Source: Bacillota bacterium
GTDB lineage: Bacteria; Bacillota; Clostridia; Lachnospirales; Lachnospiraceae
Assembly (NCBI GenBank): GCA_023436065.1
Contig: JAEZKU010000024.1
Span: 248,001-312,000, forward strand
Reading direction: 5' to 3'
DNA: 64,000 nucleotides
This document shows, piece after piece, positions 46,001-54,495 of the stretch (its first letter is position 1; every line of letters begins with the position of its first letter). The notes under the pieces are model-generated. The model was not told the origin of the DNA, did not search any database, and was given only the letters and a program-made list of their open reading frames with translations. A program made the translations under genes and the position numbers.

Positions 46001-46633
46001 ATGCTTGTGTTCGGGCGGTTCTGTGACTGAACTTACAAAACCTACTCCCATAACTACACGCTTGGCATCGTCTATGAAAGGAACTTGTTTTGCATAAGCA
46101 ACTACAATCGATTTATTTGGAAATACATCACGAAAAAAAGTCTTAAAAATTGCTCTTTGATTTACAGCATCCTGTACCCAGTTTGTTGTAAAAGGAAGCT
46201 CCGGTTCTCTTGATGGGTCATAATCTATATTATATCTGTCGGCCAAACGTCGAATATTTTGGTCATCCTTATCATTACCTTTGCGGAGCATTGTCCAAGC
46301 GAATGGGCGCGCCGGTAGAGAAAAAGGAGGATATACTAATTCAGTTTCACGAAAATGTCCATGCGTATTGGGATTAGATTTCTTGTATGGATGGATAGTA
46401 GTTTTCGAATGAGCTTTTTCAGACATAAAAACGCTGCCCTCGGAAACGCAAGGGACTTCACTCTCGTGCCCAGCTATAGGTTGACCTTTAATAGACTCCT
46501 CGAAACCATCATCCCTACTGTCAGCAATATTCTTAAGTCTTAAACACGAGTTGTTATAACAAGGCTTATCGCATACCAAACCATGATAACCATTGTCCTT
46601 CCATGGTATACGAATCGAAAGATGCTGTGCCAT
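43046..46633 (-). CDS. RecD-like SF1B helicase with C-terminal PD-(D/E)XK-like nuclease
   Basis: A 1195-residue protein. The first 600 residues match no family I know; they include Cys-bearing stretches (VCDKPCYNNSC). A RecD/TraA-like helicase follows: VGGAGTGKTTLLSLL near 633, VIIDECSMLTEEMF near 716, VGDPNQLPPIGAGRP near 748 and ALTVHKAQGSEFRKV near 1020. The end (about 1115-1170) fits a PD-(D/E)XK fold: RSKSEVIIANMLYEAG, then KVPDFTIDD and FYWEHCG. AAGGAGGTC precedes the ATG. It is the first gene of the island transcript, 135 bp before the sacsin-helicase gene. Confidence 0.75.
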   Translation of the reverse strand: MAQHLSIRIPWKDNGYHGLVCDKPCYNNSCLRLKNIADSRDDGFEESIKGQPIAGHESEVPCVSEGSVFMSEKAHSKTTIHPYKKSNPNTHGHFRETELVYPPFSLPARPFAWTMLRKGNDKDDQNIRRLADRYNIDYDPSREPELPFTTNWVQDAVNQRAIFKTFFRDVFPNKSIVVAYAKQVPFIDDAKRVVMGVGFVSSVTEPPEHKHTNEGELHSILWETMIGHTIRNDRKNGFLLPYHEMMKYAETHPEFDIKTITVFAEDDYFEEFSYATEHLSYDAVISVLLQTIKALRIIKECIPGNWQECIEWTNKCLEEVWIDRGSFPGLGPLLCSLGFKFGIVIANEIKNKINRNASYEEFVSDAIRVPKNFFSADVAASIGKTEQNAFLCLSGERKQLFWLMSRLSLNVDQANALFNNEYRQKTGINCTDREIIENPYLLYERTRICADEFKISVRKVDIAVFPPKEIRDMYPLDSPTALDCDNDERRIRAIAVSVIEKQAETGHTVFPLNNLIIEINELPIEPSCRVTSDVLNSIQSFLSDELTVVECADGSVAYQLRRLAEIDDVIRKAVNKRVNAKRHEISENWRRIVDDAFKTSELTDSEKCARQEKSAILKELAESRLSVLVGGAGTGKTTLLSLLCKSPQIRDGGVLLLAPTGKARVRMSQALQKQGVNFDAKTVAQFLIQNSRFEFNTMRYKLSEVEAKDVPLTVIIDECSMLTEEMFGALMQALRMAHRIILVGDPNQLPPIGAGRPFVDLVRHLKKDIQDFPRVGKSYGELTVTRRQQNINGDERSDIALAEWYADTNTELDDEIFVHLQGNKCGKNITFKTWKTPEELEQLILETIVEESGMDDLGDIKGFDLSLGGTINNGWMNFGSKPHMVDDWQILSAYRNNATIGTATINRYIHQQYRSKSGLSTDIFKKRGTKNILGTDGIVFGDKVINIRNQKLSGYPVDNCQNFVANGEVGIVERIWQKPKDMKNTHQVKFSSQPEHNYNWPSVVSDEGNSDLELAYALTVHKAQGSEFRKVILVLGEPCGLLSKELLYTAITRQTERLIILYNDEAYHLRKYSSKVFSDIARRFTSLFEKPEIIEYKQRYYEASLIHKTLKGELVRSKSEVIIANMLYEAGIVYEYEKELHLKEDGIKVPDFTIDDAESGMLFYWEHCGMMTDSYYRKRWEDKKAVYNKHGIIEG

Positions 46634-47133
46634 GTTTTGACCTCCTTAGTACTTTGTTAATTTTTAGCCTATTCAATATAATTAAGAATCTGACCATTCA
46701 GTTTTTTCGATATATCTCTCAATTATGGATTTTCATATCCAATCTAGCTAAAACTTTTCATCAAGAGTTTTCTTTAATTTAACATATACAAGACATCCTG
46801 AGTTTCATAATTTTATAGTATTTAGTAATAGTGCAGTCTCATCAAAACTGGAACTTAATAATCCAAATTTAAGTTTATCATGAGCAATTATCTAATTCAA
46901 TCCTTATTCTTACAAAATTTGATTTTATTTGCAATTGCAATTAAATATTCTCCTTTTCATATTTTCTTTAAAATAAACTTAAAAATGTGAGCCAACATTT
47001 AAATAGCTTTTAACTATAGTACTCAATCCTTACATCCATTTTGTCTCCTCAACCCCTCTAAAAACATACGCTATCAAATCCATCTTCTCAACCCTACCAA
47101 ATTTCTGTTCCACTTTCTGCTATAAAAATACCC
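46634..47133. other. Non-coding gap upstream of the island
   Basis: About 500 bp of AT-rich DNA between the first island gene and the rlmD terminator. It should hold the island promoter but no clear -35/-10 pair stands out. Around 47040-47125 there is a weak relative of the dispersed hairpin element (gtctcctcaacccct, ttctcaaccctacc, ccactttctgctataaaa). No gene seen. Confidence 0.5.
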
Positions 47134-47165
47134 CTCGATATGTTCCCTGAAACACCTATCGAGGA
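47134..47165 (-). terminator. Terminator downstream of rlmD
   Basis: CCTCGATA and TATCGAGG form an 8-bp stem with a 16-base loop, followed on the minus strand by ggtattttta. It marks the boundary between the island and the chromosomal operon. Confidence 0.7.
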
Positions 47166-47243
47166 GTAAAATTAAGTCGAAATATTATATTTCATATTGC
47201 ATCATTTCTCAAACCCAGTATTCTCAACGCTTCCAGAGTCTCC

Positions 47244-48785
47244 CTATTTCGACATCAATACCAAAGTTTCGACATGCTCCGTCCAAGGGAACATATCCAC
47301 AGGAACTGCAATCTCAGCCTTATATCCCTTCTTCGTCAGATATTCCAGATCACGTTCCAAAGTAACGGGATTACAGGAGATATAGACCACTTTTCCAGGC
47401 TTGATCTTTGCCAGGGCATCCAAGAACTGGGTTGTACTGCCACTTCTCGGAGGATCCATGAATACGACATCTACGCTTTCTCCCTGCTCAGCCATTTGGC
47501 TTAAGAACACTCCTGCATCGTTATTGTAGAATTCTATGTGCTCCGTCTGATTACGCTTGGCATTTGATATTGCATCCCTGACTGCATCCTTGTTCAGTTC
47601 CACGGCGATGACTCGCTTTGCATGATCGGAAGCCACGATCCCGATCGTTCCGATTCCACTGTAGGCATCAACGACAGTCTCAGTGCCCTTCAAGCCTGCA
47701 AGTTCTATAGCTTTTTGATAAAGCTTTTCCGTCTGGACCGGATTAACCTGATAGAAGGACTTTGGAGAAATCCGGAAGGTCTTGCCGCATAAGGAATCCT
47801 CGATATACCCTTTCCCATAGATCACCTGCTCCTTCTCCCCAAGTACCATACTTGTCTTCTTGTCATTGACATTTACTATCACGGTCGTAATCTCAGGATG
47901 CTCCTTGCGAAGTGCCTTAACAAAGTTATTCTTGGAGGGCAGGATGGGTGAACCCAGAACCAATACCACCATAATCTCCTTACTGTAGTAGCCGGTTCTG
48001 ATTAAGACATGACGAAGGAGCCCATACCCGGTATCCTCGTCATAGGTAAGTATTTTAAAGGATTTCAGCAGACCACGGATGGTCCTGATGATGGCATCCG
48101 CTTTCTCGTTATGGATCAGGCACTGATCCACCGGTATCACACGATGTGTCCCTTCCTCATATACTCCAGAGATGGGATTACCCTTTTTGTCATGGTCAAA
48201 TACCACATGGACCTTATGCCGGTAATGGTCCGGTTGTTCCATGCGAAGGATTGGCTCCACCTTGCAATATTTCTTGACTAAACCTTCCACGAGCTTTTGT
48301 TTTGAAGCCAGCTCTTCATCATAGCTCTGGCTCTGGATATTACAGCCACCGCATTCTCTTAAGTAGGGGCAGGCACCCTTTTGTAATATTTTTTTATGAG
48401 GCTGTTTATTATCAGTCTGCCTTCTATCATTCTGTTTATTATCAGGCTGCAATTTATCAGGCCTTTTGTTATCAGGATTACTTTTCTCCCTGCTTTTGCC
48501 TTCTACCTTAGATTGCTTTCCTGAAGTCACTGCTGCCATAGATCTTTTTGGCTTTCCGCTTCCTTCCTTCCGATTATCCTTCGTCTTCCAACCGGTAACC
48601 TTCGCAAAGTCCTTATAATCGATAAAGTCCTCGAAATCTTCGAAGTCTTCCCGCTTTTTCTTATCCTTTCCATATCCGGATATGGACTGATCAGGGAACT
48701 TCATCTTATTCTTATCCGAGAATCTGTCCTGGTTTGTTTTTATTGAAGCCTTTGAAGGCTTACTCTCTCTATTCTTGACACTCAT
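47244..48785 (-). CDS. rlmD: 23S rRNA (uracil-5-)-methyltransferase, RlmD/RumA family
   Basis: A 513-residue enzyme that methylates uracil C5 in 23S rRNA using SAM. CPYLRECGGCNIQ near residue 138 binds a 4Fe-4S cluster; VDAYSGIGTIGIVA near 370 is the SAM site; VFMDPPRSG and YISCNPVTLERDL hold the catalytic region with Cys near 474. Unlike typical relatives it has an extra N-terminal stretch of about 135 residues rich in Lys, Asp, Asn and Gln with DNKQ-type repeats, probably disordered and RNA-binding. It starts 3 bp after the radical SAM gene ends. The exact site (U1939 or U747) is not resolvable by eye. Confidence 0.85.
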   Translation of the reverse strand: MSVKNRESKPSKASIKTNQDRFSDKNKMKFPDQSISGYGKDKKKREDFEDFEDFIDYKDFAKVTGWKTKDNRKEGSGKPKRSMAAVTSGKQSKVEGKSREKSNPDNKRPDKLQPDNKQNDRRQTDNKQPHKKILQKGACPYLRECGGCNIQSQSYDEELASKQKLVEGLVKKYCKVEPILRMEQPDHYRHKVHVVFDHDKKGNPISGVYEEGTHRVIPVDQCLIHNEKADAIIRTIRGLLKSFKILTYDEDTGYGLLRHVLIRTGYYSKEIMVVLVLGSPILPSKNNFVKALRKEHPEITTVIVNVNDKKTSMVLGEKEQVIYGKGYIEDSLCGKTFRISPKSFYQVNPVQTEKLYQKAIELAGLKGTETVVDAYSGIGTIGIVASDHAKRVIAVELNKDAVRDAISNAKRNQTEHIEFYNNDAGVFLSQMAEQGESVDVVFMDPPRSGSTTQFLDALAKIKPGKVVYISCNPVTLERDLEYLTKKGYKAEIAVPVDMFPWTEHVETLVLMSK

Positions 48786-48788
48786 TAT

Positions 48789-49697
48789 TTAAACTCCTTC
48801 CAGATTAAACTCAGGGATAAAGCTCTCGGTAGCAGTCTCTCCCTCTTGAATAAAACCATTTTCCACACCGATTTCAATCGCGTAATCCACCAACTCCTCA
48901 TATTCCTCGGAAGTAATCTTGCGATTGATTACCGGATAAGCCTCTACCTGAGGCAGGGGGGTATATTGACTTAAGATGCTGATATAGATAGTATCTCCGT
49001 AGGTATCATATAAATATTTGATAATTCGTTTAGAATCCTCCAGATATCCGGGTAATGTCAGATGCCTTACAATCACACCTCTTTGCAGCATTCCGCGTTC
49101 GTCAAATACAGGAGCTCCAACCTGCCGTACCATCTCCCCAATTGCTTTCCCGGCATATTCGAAATAATCGTAGCAGGAGGAATACAGTCTTGCCGGTACT
49201 TCCTCCATGTATTTGAGATCAGGCAGATAGATATCGACGTACCCTTCCAGTAGCTTTAAGGCTTCCACCTTCTCGTACCCGCTGCTGTTATAGACAACCG
49301 GGATGTAAAGTCCCCGATCCTTTGCCAGTTGCAGTGCCCTGATTATCTGTGGAATATAATGTCCCGCTGTCACCAGGTTAATATTATTCGCTTTCTTCTC
49401 CTGAAGCTCCAGGAAGATCTCAGCCAGTCGTTCTGTTGTTATGATTTTACCTGCCTGTCCCTGCGCAATATGATGATTCTGACAATACACACAGCCCAGG
49501 GAACACCCTGAGAAGAACACTGTCCCTGACCCTTCTTCTCCTGAAATGCAGGGCTCCTCCCACATATGCAGTGCTGCTCTGGCAACCTTCAGTTCTGTGG
49601 TCATTTTGCAATAACCCTTCTGCCCGTTTACCCGGTCTACTCCACACTCTCTAGGACATAAACAACAGGCTTTCATATCTGTTTCCATCAAATTCAT
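48789..49697 (-). CDS. Radical SAM protein (PflA-like, COG1313 type)
   Basis: A 302-residue enzyme. The N-terminal CCLCPRECGVDR holds extra cysteines; the radical SAM cluster motif is GCSLGCVYCQN near residue 66. A TIM-barrel-like region follows with VTAGHYIPQI, YNSSGYE, VDIYLPDLKYM and VRHLTLPGYL. The group resembles pyruvate-formate-lyase activating enzymes but its target is unknown. It is upstream of rlmD with a 3-bp gap, so both are on one transcript. AGAGGAAA precedes the ATG; an in-frame ATG three codons later is equally possible. Confidence 0.85.
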   Translation of the reverse strand: MNLMETDMKACCLCPRECGVDRVNGQKGYCKMTTELKVARAALHMWEEPCISGEEGSGTVFFSGCSLGCVYCQNHHIAQGQAGKIITTERLAEIFLELQEKKANNINLVTAGHYIPQIIRALQLAKDRGLYIPVVYNSSGYEKVEALKLLEGYVDIYLPDLKYMEEVPARLYSSCYDYFEYAGKAIGEMVRQVGAPVFDERGMLQRGVIVRHLTLPGYLEDSKRIIKYLYDTYGDTIYISILSQYTPLPQVEAYPVINRKITSEEYEELVDYAIEIGVENGFIQEGETATESFIPEFNLEGV

Positions 49698-49727
49698 TTT
49701 CCTCTTCTCATTTTATATAACAAACAG

Positions 49728-49750
49728 AAAGGAACCGTTGCTGGTTCCTC
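49728..49750 (-). terminator. Hairpin between the MshEN protein and radical SAM genes
   Basis: AGGAACC and GGTTCCT pair around gttgct, followed on the minus strand by ttctgttt. It lies just after the 49768 stop, so the two genes may be transcribed separately. Confidence 0.65.
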
Positions 49751-49767
49751 TCGACATTTATCCTTAA

Positions 49768-51111
49768 TTAATATATCTTTGCTCTACTCAGTAGATTATT
49801 TAAGGTTTCTAACACCATCTCTGCATATTCGATTGTCTCTGTCGCCACCATAAAGTTGCATTCCAGAAGCTTTCTCATCGGTAACCCGGTCCTCTGGTGC
49901 TCCGTGACGATCCATTTAGCCCCTTCCTCAGAAAGATAATATGCTTTCTGCAGAAGAACGATCAGCTCAGGAATGACTTTATTCTGTCTGCTTGCCTTAT
50001 CCTGATTAGCTATAATATGATCCAGCGTCGTGATCAGACTTGCAACCTGTCCGTTGATCAGAGATTTTCCTGTAAGCCAACCTATGGCATATTCTGTACA
50101 GGGAATGGAAGCATATTGAAAGGCATCAATTAACCCGGTAGCTTTAATAAACAGCGCCATATCTATCTTACCACTATTGTATGTGGTTATGAAGGTCTCC
50201 CACTCTTTATCCTCCAGACGTTCATACGCTACTGTCTCATGCTCCTTTAAGAGTTGCCCGAGACCATTCTTATCCATCTCTTGCTTCTCGATCTGATCCA
50301 ATATTTCATAAATATGGGAAGGTCTTGCCGCAACTACATAGATATCCGTACCCAATGCTTCCTTCAGTGCCAGAGTAATCCCTGCCTTGGCTGTCTCGCC
50401 GCAAGCCACAACCATTTTTCCATCCACTCTGGTTCCAATCGGAAGTGCTTGGAGTATTCTTGCTTTATTCAAACTCATATTTGATAACCAGCTGGTATCA
50501 GTAATATCTTTTTTTGTATCAAGTTCATAGTATGAGATATTCTGCTGTGCTGCAAGTGTACTATACAGAATGGTCTCATCAATAAACCCAAGAGCAATCA
50601 GGCTCTCTCCAAGCTTACATCCAATCCTCTTCTGATAATACAAACCGGTTTCCAGCTGCTGTGGCTGAAGAAGCCCGCGTTCCAATAAGATTTTACCTAA
50701 TTGAGGCTTATTGTCCAGTGTGGAATTCATACCCGGATCATGTATATAGGTCATATCCTGAGTCAGCACAAAGTATTTACCGAGCCTTGCATCATGGATT
50801 ACTCTCGTATCGAGATCCCTTGCAAGCTTTACCAGATCCTCCAGTGATTTGATGCCAACACTGAGCTTACTGCTGTTTTCCACATTGCCATCCGTGATCC
50901 ATTCTGTATAATTATTATGATCTACTGCTTTCTTTGTCCTACCGTTCATCTTGAAAAGAACAATTAACAGTAAAATGATAATGACCAAATCAACGATATA
51001 GGATATGACTCCGCTGCTTGTCTGAGAGGTTTTATAAGTCCAAATTATACAAAATACCAAGATCAATAAACATAAGATGGTGTAAAGTGGTTTTAAACGG
51101 TTTTTTCTCAT
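49768..51111 (-). CDS. Membrane-anchored MshEN/GspE-N-domain protein
   Basis: A 447-residue protein with two N-terminal membrane helices (about residues 8-25 and 35-53) and a cytoplasmic part. From about residue 130 it resembles the MshEN/GspE N-terminal domain (LGKILLERGLLQPQQLETGL, LGESLIALGFIDETILYSTL), a known cyclic-di-GMP-binding fold in pilus ATPases. A partly repeated C-terminal region follows. No Walker ATPase domain is present, so it is not a secretion ATPase. A role in cyclic-di-GMP sensing or in a glycosyltransferase or secretion complex is possible but unproven. The ribosome site is weak. Confidence 0.65.
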   Translation of the reverse strand: MRKNRLKPLYTILCLLILVFCIIWTYKTSQTSSGVISYIVDLVIIILLLIVLFKMNGRTKKAVDHNNYTEWITDGNVENSSKLSVGIKSLEDLVKLARDLDTRVIHDARLGKYFVLTQDMTYIHDPGMNSTLDNKPQLGKILLERGLLQPQQLETGLYYQKRIGCKLGESLIALGFIDETILYSTLAAQQNISYYELDTKKDITDTSWLSNMSLNKARILQALPIGTRVDGKMVVACGETAKAGITLALKEALGTDIYVVAARPSHIYEILDQIEKQEMDKNGLGQLLKEHETVAYERLEDKEWETFITTYNSGKIDMALFIKATGLIDAFQYASIPCTEYAIGWLTGKSLINGQVASLITTLDHIIANQDKASRQNKVIPELIVLLQKAYYLSEEGAKWIVTEHQRTGLPMRKLLECNFMVATETIEYAEMVLETLNNLLSRAKIY

Positions 51112-51276
51112 GCTTGTTCACCCATACCTGACGGTATTTTCTCCTATTGTCAGAATATTAACTCTAAATCATAGACTATTTATTCAAACCATATGGAACT
51201 TAAGAAAATTATATCACTTTTGTCCAGAAATCCAAGTAAAATTTATATTAACTCCTTTACATGCCTTATTTCAGGA

Positions 51277-52470
51277 TTATTTTCCGATCCGCATTAGCTT
51301 TCTTACCATAAAGACAATTGGCTTAAATAATATCCCCTCCATTTCCTTCTTTACCACCTTCAATTCCTTACGGATTTGAATATTTTGAGGGCAATGGCGC
51401 TCGCATTTGCCGCATTCAGTGCATAGGGAGGCAAAAGAAGGATTTTTCGACATCACACCAAGGGTCTGCAAATATTTCCACCAGTTTTTCTTTGTCTCCA
51501 AAAGATATTTGTCATTATATACCGAGAAGCAGCCGGGGATATCAACTCCAAAAGGACAGGGCATACAGTAAGCACAGCCGGTACAGGGGATTTTCGTCTT
51601 CTTTAGCATAACAGCTTTCACACGTTCAAAGATAGCAAGCTCTTCCTCAGACAGGGAATTTGCCCTTGCATCCTGTGCAATCGCAATATTCTCAGAGAGC
51701 TGCTGTTCATCACTCATACCGGATAGAATTACGGTTACCTCCGGATGGTTCCAAATCCATCTGAGCGCCCACTCGGCAGGAGTTCTTGCTTCCCTATAGC
51801 TTTCAAATTCCTGCCGTACCTCTGGCGGCAAATTATTTACTAATTTACCTCCACGCAAGGGCTCCATGACAATCACAGGAATACCCATGCTTCCGGCCAA
51901 CTGTAAACCTGCTTTGGTTGCCTGACTGTTCTCATCCATATAGTTGTATTGTATCTGGCAGAAATCCCAGGGATAAGCTTTGACTAATTTTTCAAAATCG
52001 TCTCTGCTACCGTGGAAGGAAAAGCCAATATTCTTTATTGTACCGGCCTTTTTTAACTGCTCCAGCCAGTCCATGACTCCAAGCTGCTTCATTCTGTCAA
52101 GCGTTGCTGTATCCGTAAGCATATGTAACAGGTAATAATCGATGTAGTCCGTCTTAAGCTTCGCGCTTTGGGTCTCAAAGATCTTTTTCGCCCCCTCAAG
52201 CTTATTCACCATGAAGGGAGGAAGCTTTGTTGCCACCTTTACTCTTTCCCTGTAACCACCCTCCAAAGCATTACCAAGCAGGGCTTCGCTTTTTCCGCCA
52301 TGATAGAAATAGGCGGTGTCAAAATAATTCATGCCCTGATCGATTGCACTTCTGATCATTGCGATGGATCTTCCTTCATCGATGCTGTTTCCCTTCATCG
52401 GGAAACGCATACACCCAAATCCAAGTATCGATAATTCATCCCCGTTTTTCGTATTCTTTCTTGTCTGCAT
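51277..52470 (-). CDS. Aldo/keto reductase with C-terminal 4Fe-4S ferredoxin domain
   Basis: A 397-residue oxidoreductase. Residues 1-280 are an aldo/keto reductase barrel: LGFGCMRFP, then YFDTAYFYHGGKSE (Asp and Tyr of the active site), VATKLPPF (Lys). Two cluster motifs follow: CTGCAYCMPCPFGVDIPGC near 300 and CTECGKCERHCP near 365. This matches the COG1453 predicted oxidoreductases. Start 52470 follows AGGAGAAGAAGG; an in-frame ATG 48 bp earlier overlaps the aldolase gene. It is 34 bp downstream of the threonine aldolase on the same strand. Substrate unknown. Confidence 0.85.
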   Translation of the reverse strand: MQTRKNTKNGDELSILGFGCMRFPMKGNSIDEGRSIAMIRSAIDQGMNYFDTAYFYHGGKSEALLGNALEGGYRERVKVATKLPPFMVNKLEGAKKIFETQSAKLKTDYIDYYLLHMLTDTATLDRMKQLGVMDWLEQLKKAGTIKNIGFSFHGSRDDFEKLVKAYPWDFCQIQYNYMDENSQATKAGLQLAGSMGIPVIVMEPLRGGKLVNNLPPEVRQEFESYREARTPAEWALRWIWNHPEVTVILSGMSDEQQLSENIAIAQDARANSLSEEELAIFERVKAVMLKKTKIPCTGCAYCMPCPFGVDIPGCFSVYNDKYLLETKKNWWKYLQTLGVMSKNPSFASLCTECGKCERHCPQNIQIRKELKVVKKEMEGILFKPIVFMVRKLMRIGK

Positions 52471-52504
52471 CCTTCTTCTCCTAATTCTTACGTCAACCGT
52501 ACGA

Positions 52505-53533
52505 TTAATCACAGGCATCTGCCATAAATCTGATCAGAGCATCGACATTCTGCTGCGTGGTAGCCCAGGAGGTAACCAGTCTGATTACACTATTTCCGTC
52601 CACAAGCCTCTCCTGTACCAGAAAAATAAATTCCGTAGATAATTGTTCAATTACTGTGTCCGGCAGGATCGGAAACAACTGGTTCGAACGGACAGGGGTA
52701 TAAAACTCATATCCAAGGTCCGTCAATGCTTTTGCGATCTTCTCTGCCATCTGGTTAGCATGAGTGCCCAGTTCGAAAAATAAGTGGTCTTCAAACAATG
52801 CTTCAAATTGTATCCCTATGACAAAGCCCTTCGCAAGCATTGCCCCTCGCTGCTTCATCAGATACCTGAAATCCTCCTTAAGCTCCTCCTTACAGAGAAC
52901 CAGTGCTTCACCAAGGAGAGCTCCGTTTTTGGTTCCTCCGATATAAAACACATCGGTGAGCGTCGCAATATCCTCAAGTGTCAGATCATTTTCCTTACTG
53001 GTTAAGGCAGAACCCAGGCGGGCTCCGTCCAGGAATAAGATCAAATTCTTCTCTTTGCACAGTGTACTGATGGCTTCCAATTCTCTTTTCGTATATATGG
53101 TTCCCAGCTCAGTACTGTCAGACAGATAGACCATCCCCGGTTTCACCATATGTTCATCAGAATGGTAATCCAGTGCCTTCAGGATCGCTTCCGGAGTCAG
53201 CTTCCCCTCCCGGCCGGGAACCGTAAATACCTTATGGCCGGTTGCCTCAATGGCACCGGTCTCATGAACATTGATATGTCCGCTGTCCGCTGCTATGACA
53301 CACTGATGGGGCCTTAGGAAAGCTGATATGACCAAAAGATTAGTCTGAGTACCTCCCGCCAAAAAGTGGATATCCACATCATCTCTTTTTAAATGCTTCT
53401 TAATATTTTGTCTTGCCCTTTCACAATGGATATCGTTTCCGTATCCGTTATTCTGCTCCATATGAGTCTTTGCCAACAACTCCAGAATTCTCGGATGCGC
53501 TCCTTCACTATAGTCATTTGTAAAACTAATCAT
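52505..53533 (-). CDS. ltaE: Low-specificity L-threonine aldolase
   Basis: A 342-residue PLP enzyme that splits threonine to glycine and acetaldehyde. The N-terminus MISFTNDYSEGAHPRI and GNDIHCERAR are family marks; LFLDGARLGSAL near residue 168 binds PLP, and YIGGTKNGALLGEAL near 198 carries the Schiff-base lysine. The protein is cytosolic and of normal length. GGAGG stands 8 bp before ATG. It is followed by the aldo/keto reductase gene, with which it may share a transcript. Confidence 0.9.
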   Translation of the reverse strand: MISFTNDYSEGAHPRILELLAKTHMEQNNGYGNDIHCERARQNIKKHLKRDDVDIHFLAGGTQTNLLVISAFLRPHQCVIAADSGHINVHETGAIEATGHKVFTVPGREGKLTPEAILKALDYHSDEHMVKPGMVYLSDSTELGTIYTKRELEAISTLCKEKNLILFLDGARLGSALTSKENDLTLEDIATLTDVFYIGGTKNGALLGEALVLCKEELKEDFRYLMKQRGAMLAKGFVIGIQFEALFEDHLFFELGTHANQMAEKIAKALTDLGYEFYTPVRSNQLFPILPDTVIEQLSTEFIFLVQERLVDGNSVIRLVTSWATTQQNVDALIRFMADACD

Positions 53534-53598
53534 ATTCTGCCTCCAATCAAGCTAACCTTTCATTTATGTCAATAAATGCAATATTATTATCTGTTCTC

Positions 53599-54495
53599 TT
53601 ATTTATTCTTATCCTCAGAGATGGAGGAAAGGCCGAACAGACTTCCCAGGATACCAAGTACAAAGCTGATTCCCACTATAAGCAGACATACCATAGTCTG
53701 CAGGCTGCCTTTTGAGGGTAGCGGAAGAAATGGGATTACTCCGTCCAGCTGATTGTAGATTCCCTTCAGCAATGCAAGTACCAATAGGTCAGCCAATACT
53801 CCTCCGCATAGGGTCAACAGCGTTCCTGCCATCAGGAATGGAAAGCCGATGAAGCTGTTCGGTGCCCCCAACAGTCTTAAGGTATTGATCTGTTCTCTGT
53901 TATTATAGATTCCCTGCCTGATCATGTGGGAAAGGATAATCAGTGTGGTAACACCGACCGCGATAATAATCAGCGCTCCCACAAGCTTCAGTCCCCCGGT
54001 CAGCTGCTTCAGCTTCTCCAGTATCTCTCTGTTATCTCTGACATATTCAATACCGGGTAACTTCTTTACACCGGTGATGACCTGATCCATCTGTTCTAGG
54101 TCAATTCGGATCTCCAGAAATGCTTCGAAGGGATTGTCATTGAACAGGGACAGGATATCTGCTTCCTCACCAAGCATATTCTCCATCTGGGCTTTCGCCT
54201 GGCTTTCATCCACATAGCTGACTTCCATCACCCCTGTCAGCTTCTTCACTTCCTCCATCAGCTCCTGAGCCTTCGCCTCACTATCTGCATCCGTAAAATA
54301 AGCACTTACCTCTGCCTCCTCTCCGATTGCTTCCAGCATACGGTCTCCGATTGACCACCCTGCCAGTACCATTCCTAACAGAAATAAGATCAATCCGGTA
54401 CCCAGTACGGAAAACAGATTGGACAATAGGTTAAAACGGATGGTACGGACAGCTTCCGTAAAAAAATATCCGATATTATACAGTGCTGTCTTCAT
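53599..54495 (-). CDS. ftsX: Cell-division ABC-like permease FtsX
   Basis: A 298-residue membrane protein of standard FtsX length. One membrane helix is near residues 22-45 and three are in the C-terminal half (about 170-290). The extracellular domain between them (EAEVSAYFTDADSEAKAQ to KKLPGIEYVRDN) would contact the cell-wall partner. EQINTLRLLGAPNSFI is the typical loop before the third helix. The start overlaps ftsE by 20 bp with AGGAGGG inside ftsE. It works with FtsE to control peptidoglycan hydrolysis at division or elongation. Confidence 0.92.
   Translation of the reverse strand: MKTALYNIGYFFTEAVRTIRFNLLSNLFSVLGTGLILFLLGMVLAGWSIGDRMLEAIGEEAEVSAYFTDADSEAKAQELMEEVKKLTGVMEVSYVDESQAKAQMENMLGEEADILSLFNDNPFEAFLEIRIDLEQMDQVITGVKKLPGIEYVRDNREILEKLKQLTGGLKLVGALIIIAVGVTTLIILSHMIRQGIYNNREQINTLRLLGAPNSFIGFPFLMAGTLLTLCGGVLADLLVLALLKGIYNQLDGVIPFLPLPSKGSLQTMVCLLIVGISFVLGILGSLFGLSSISEDKNK

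Noticed and set aside
31808..46633. Assignment of the island to DISARM, BREX or Zorya
   Set aside because: Their diagnostic genes (DrmA/B, PglX with PglZ and BrxC, ZorA/B) are not visible here.
47275..47300. GGGAACATATCC match to the dispersed repeat inside rlmD
   Set aside because: It encodes a normal stretch of the RlmD C-terminus in frame, so the match is probably chance.
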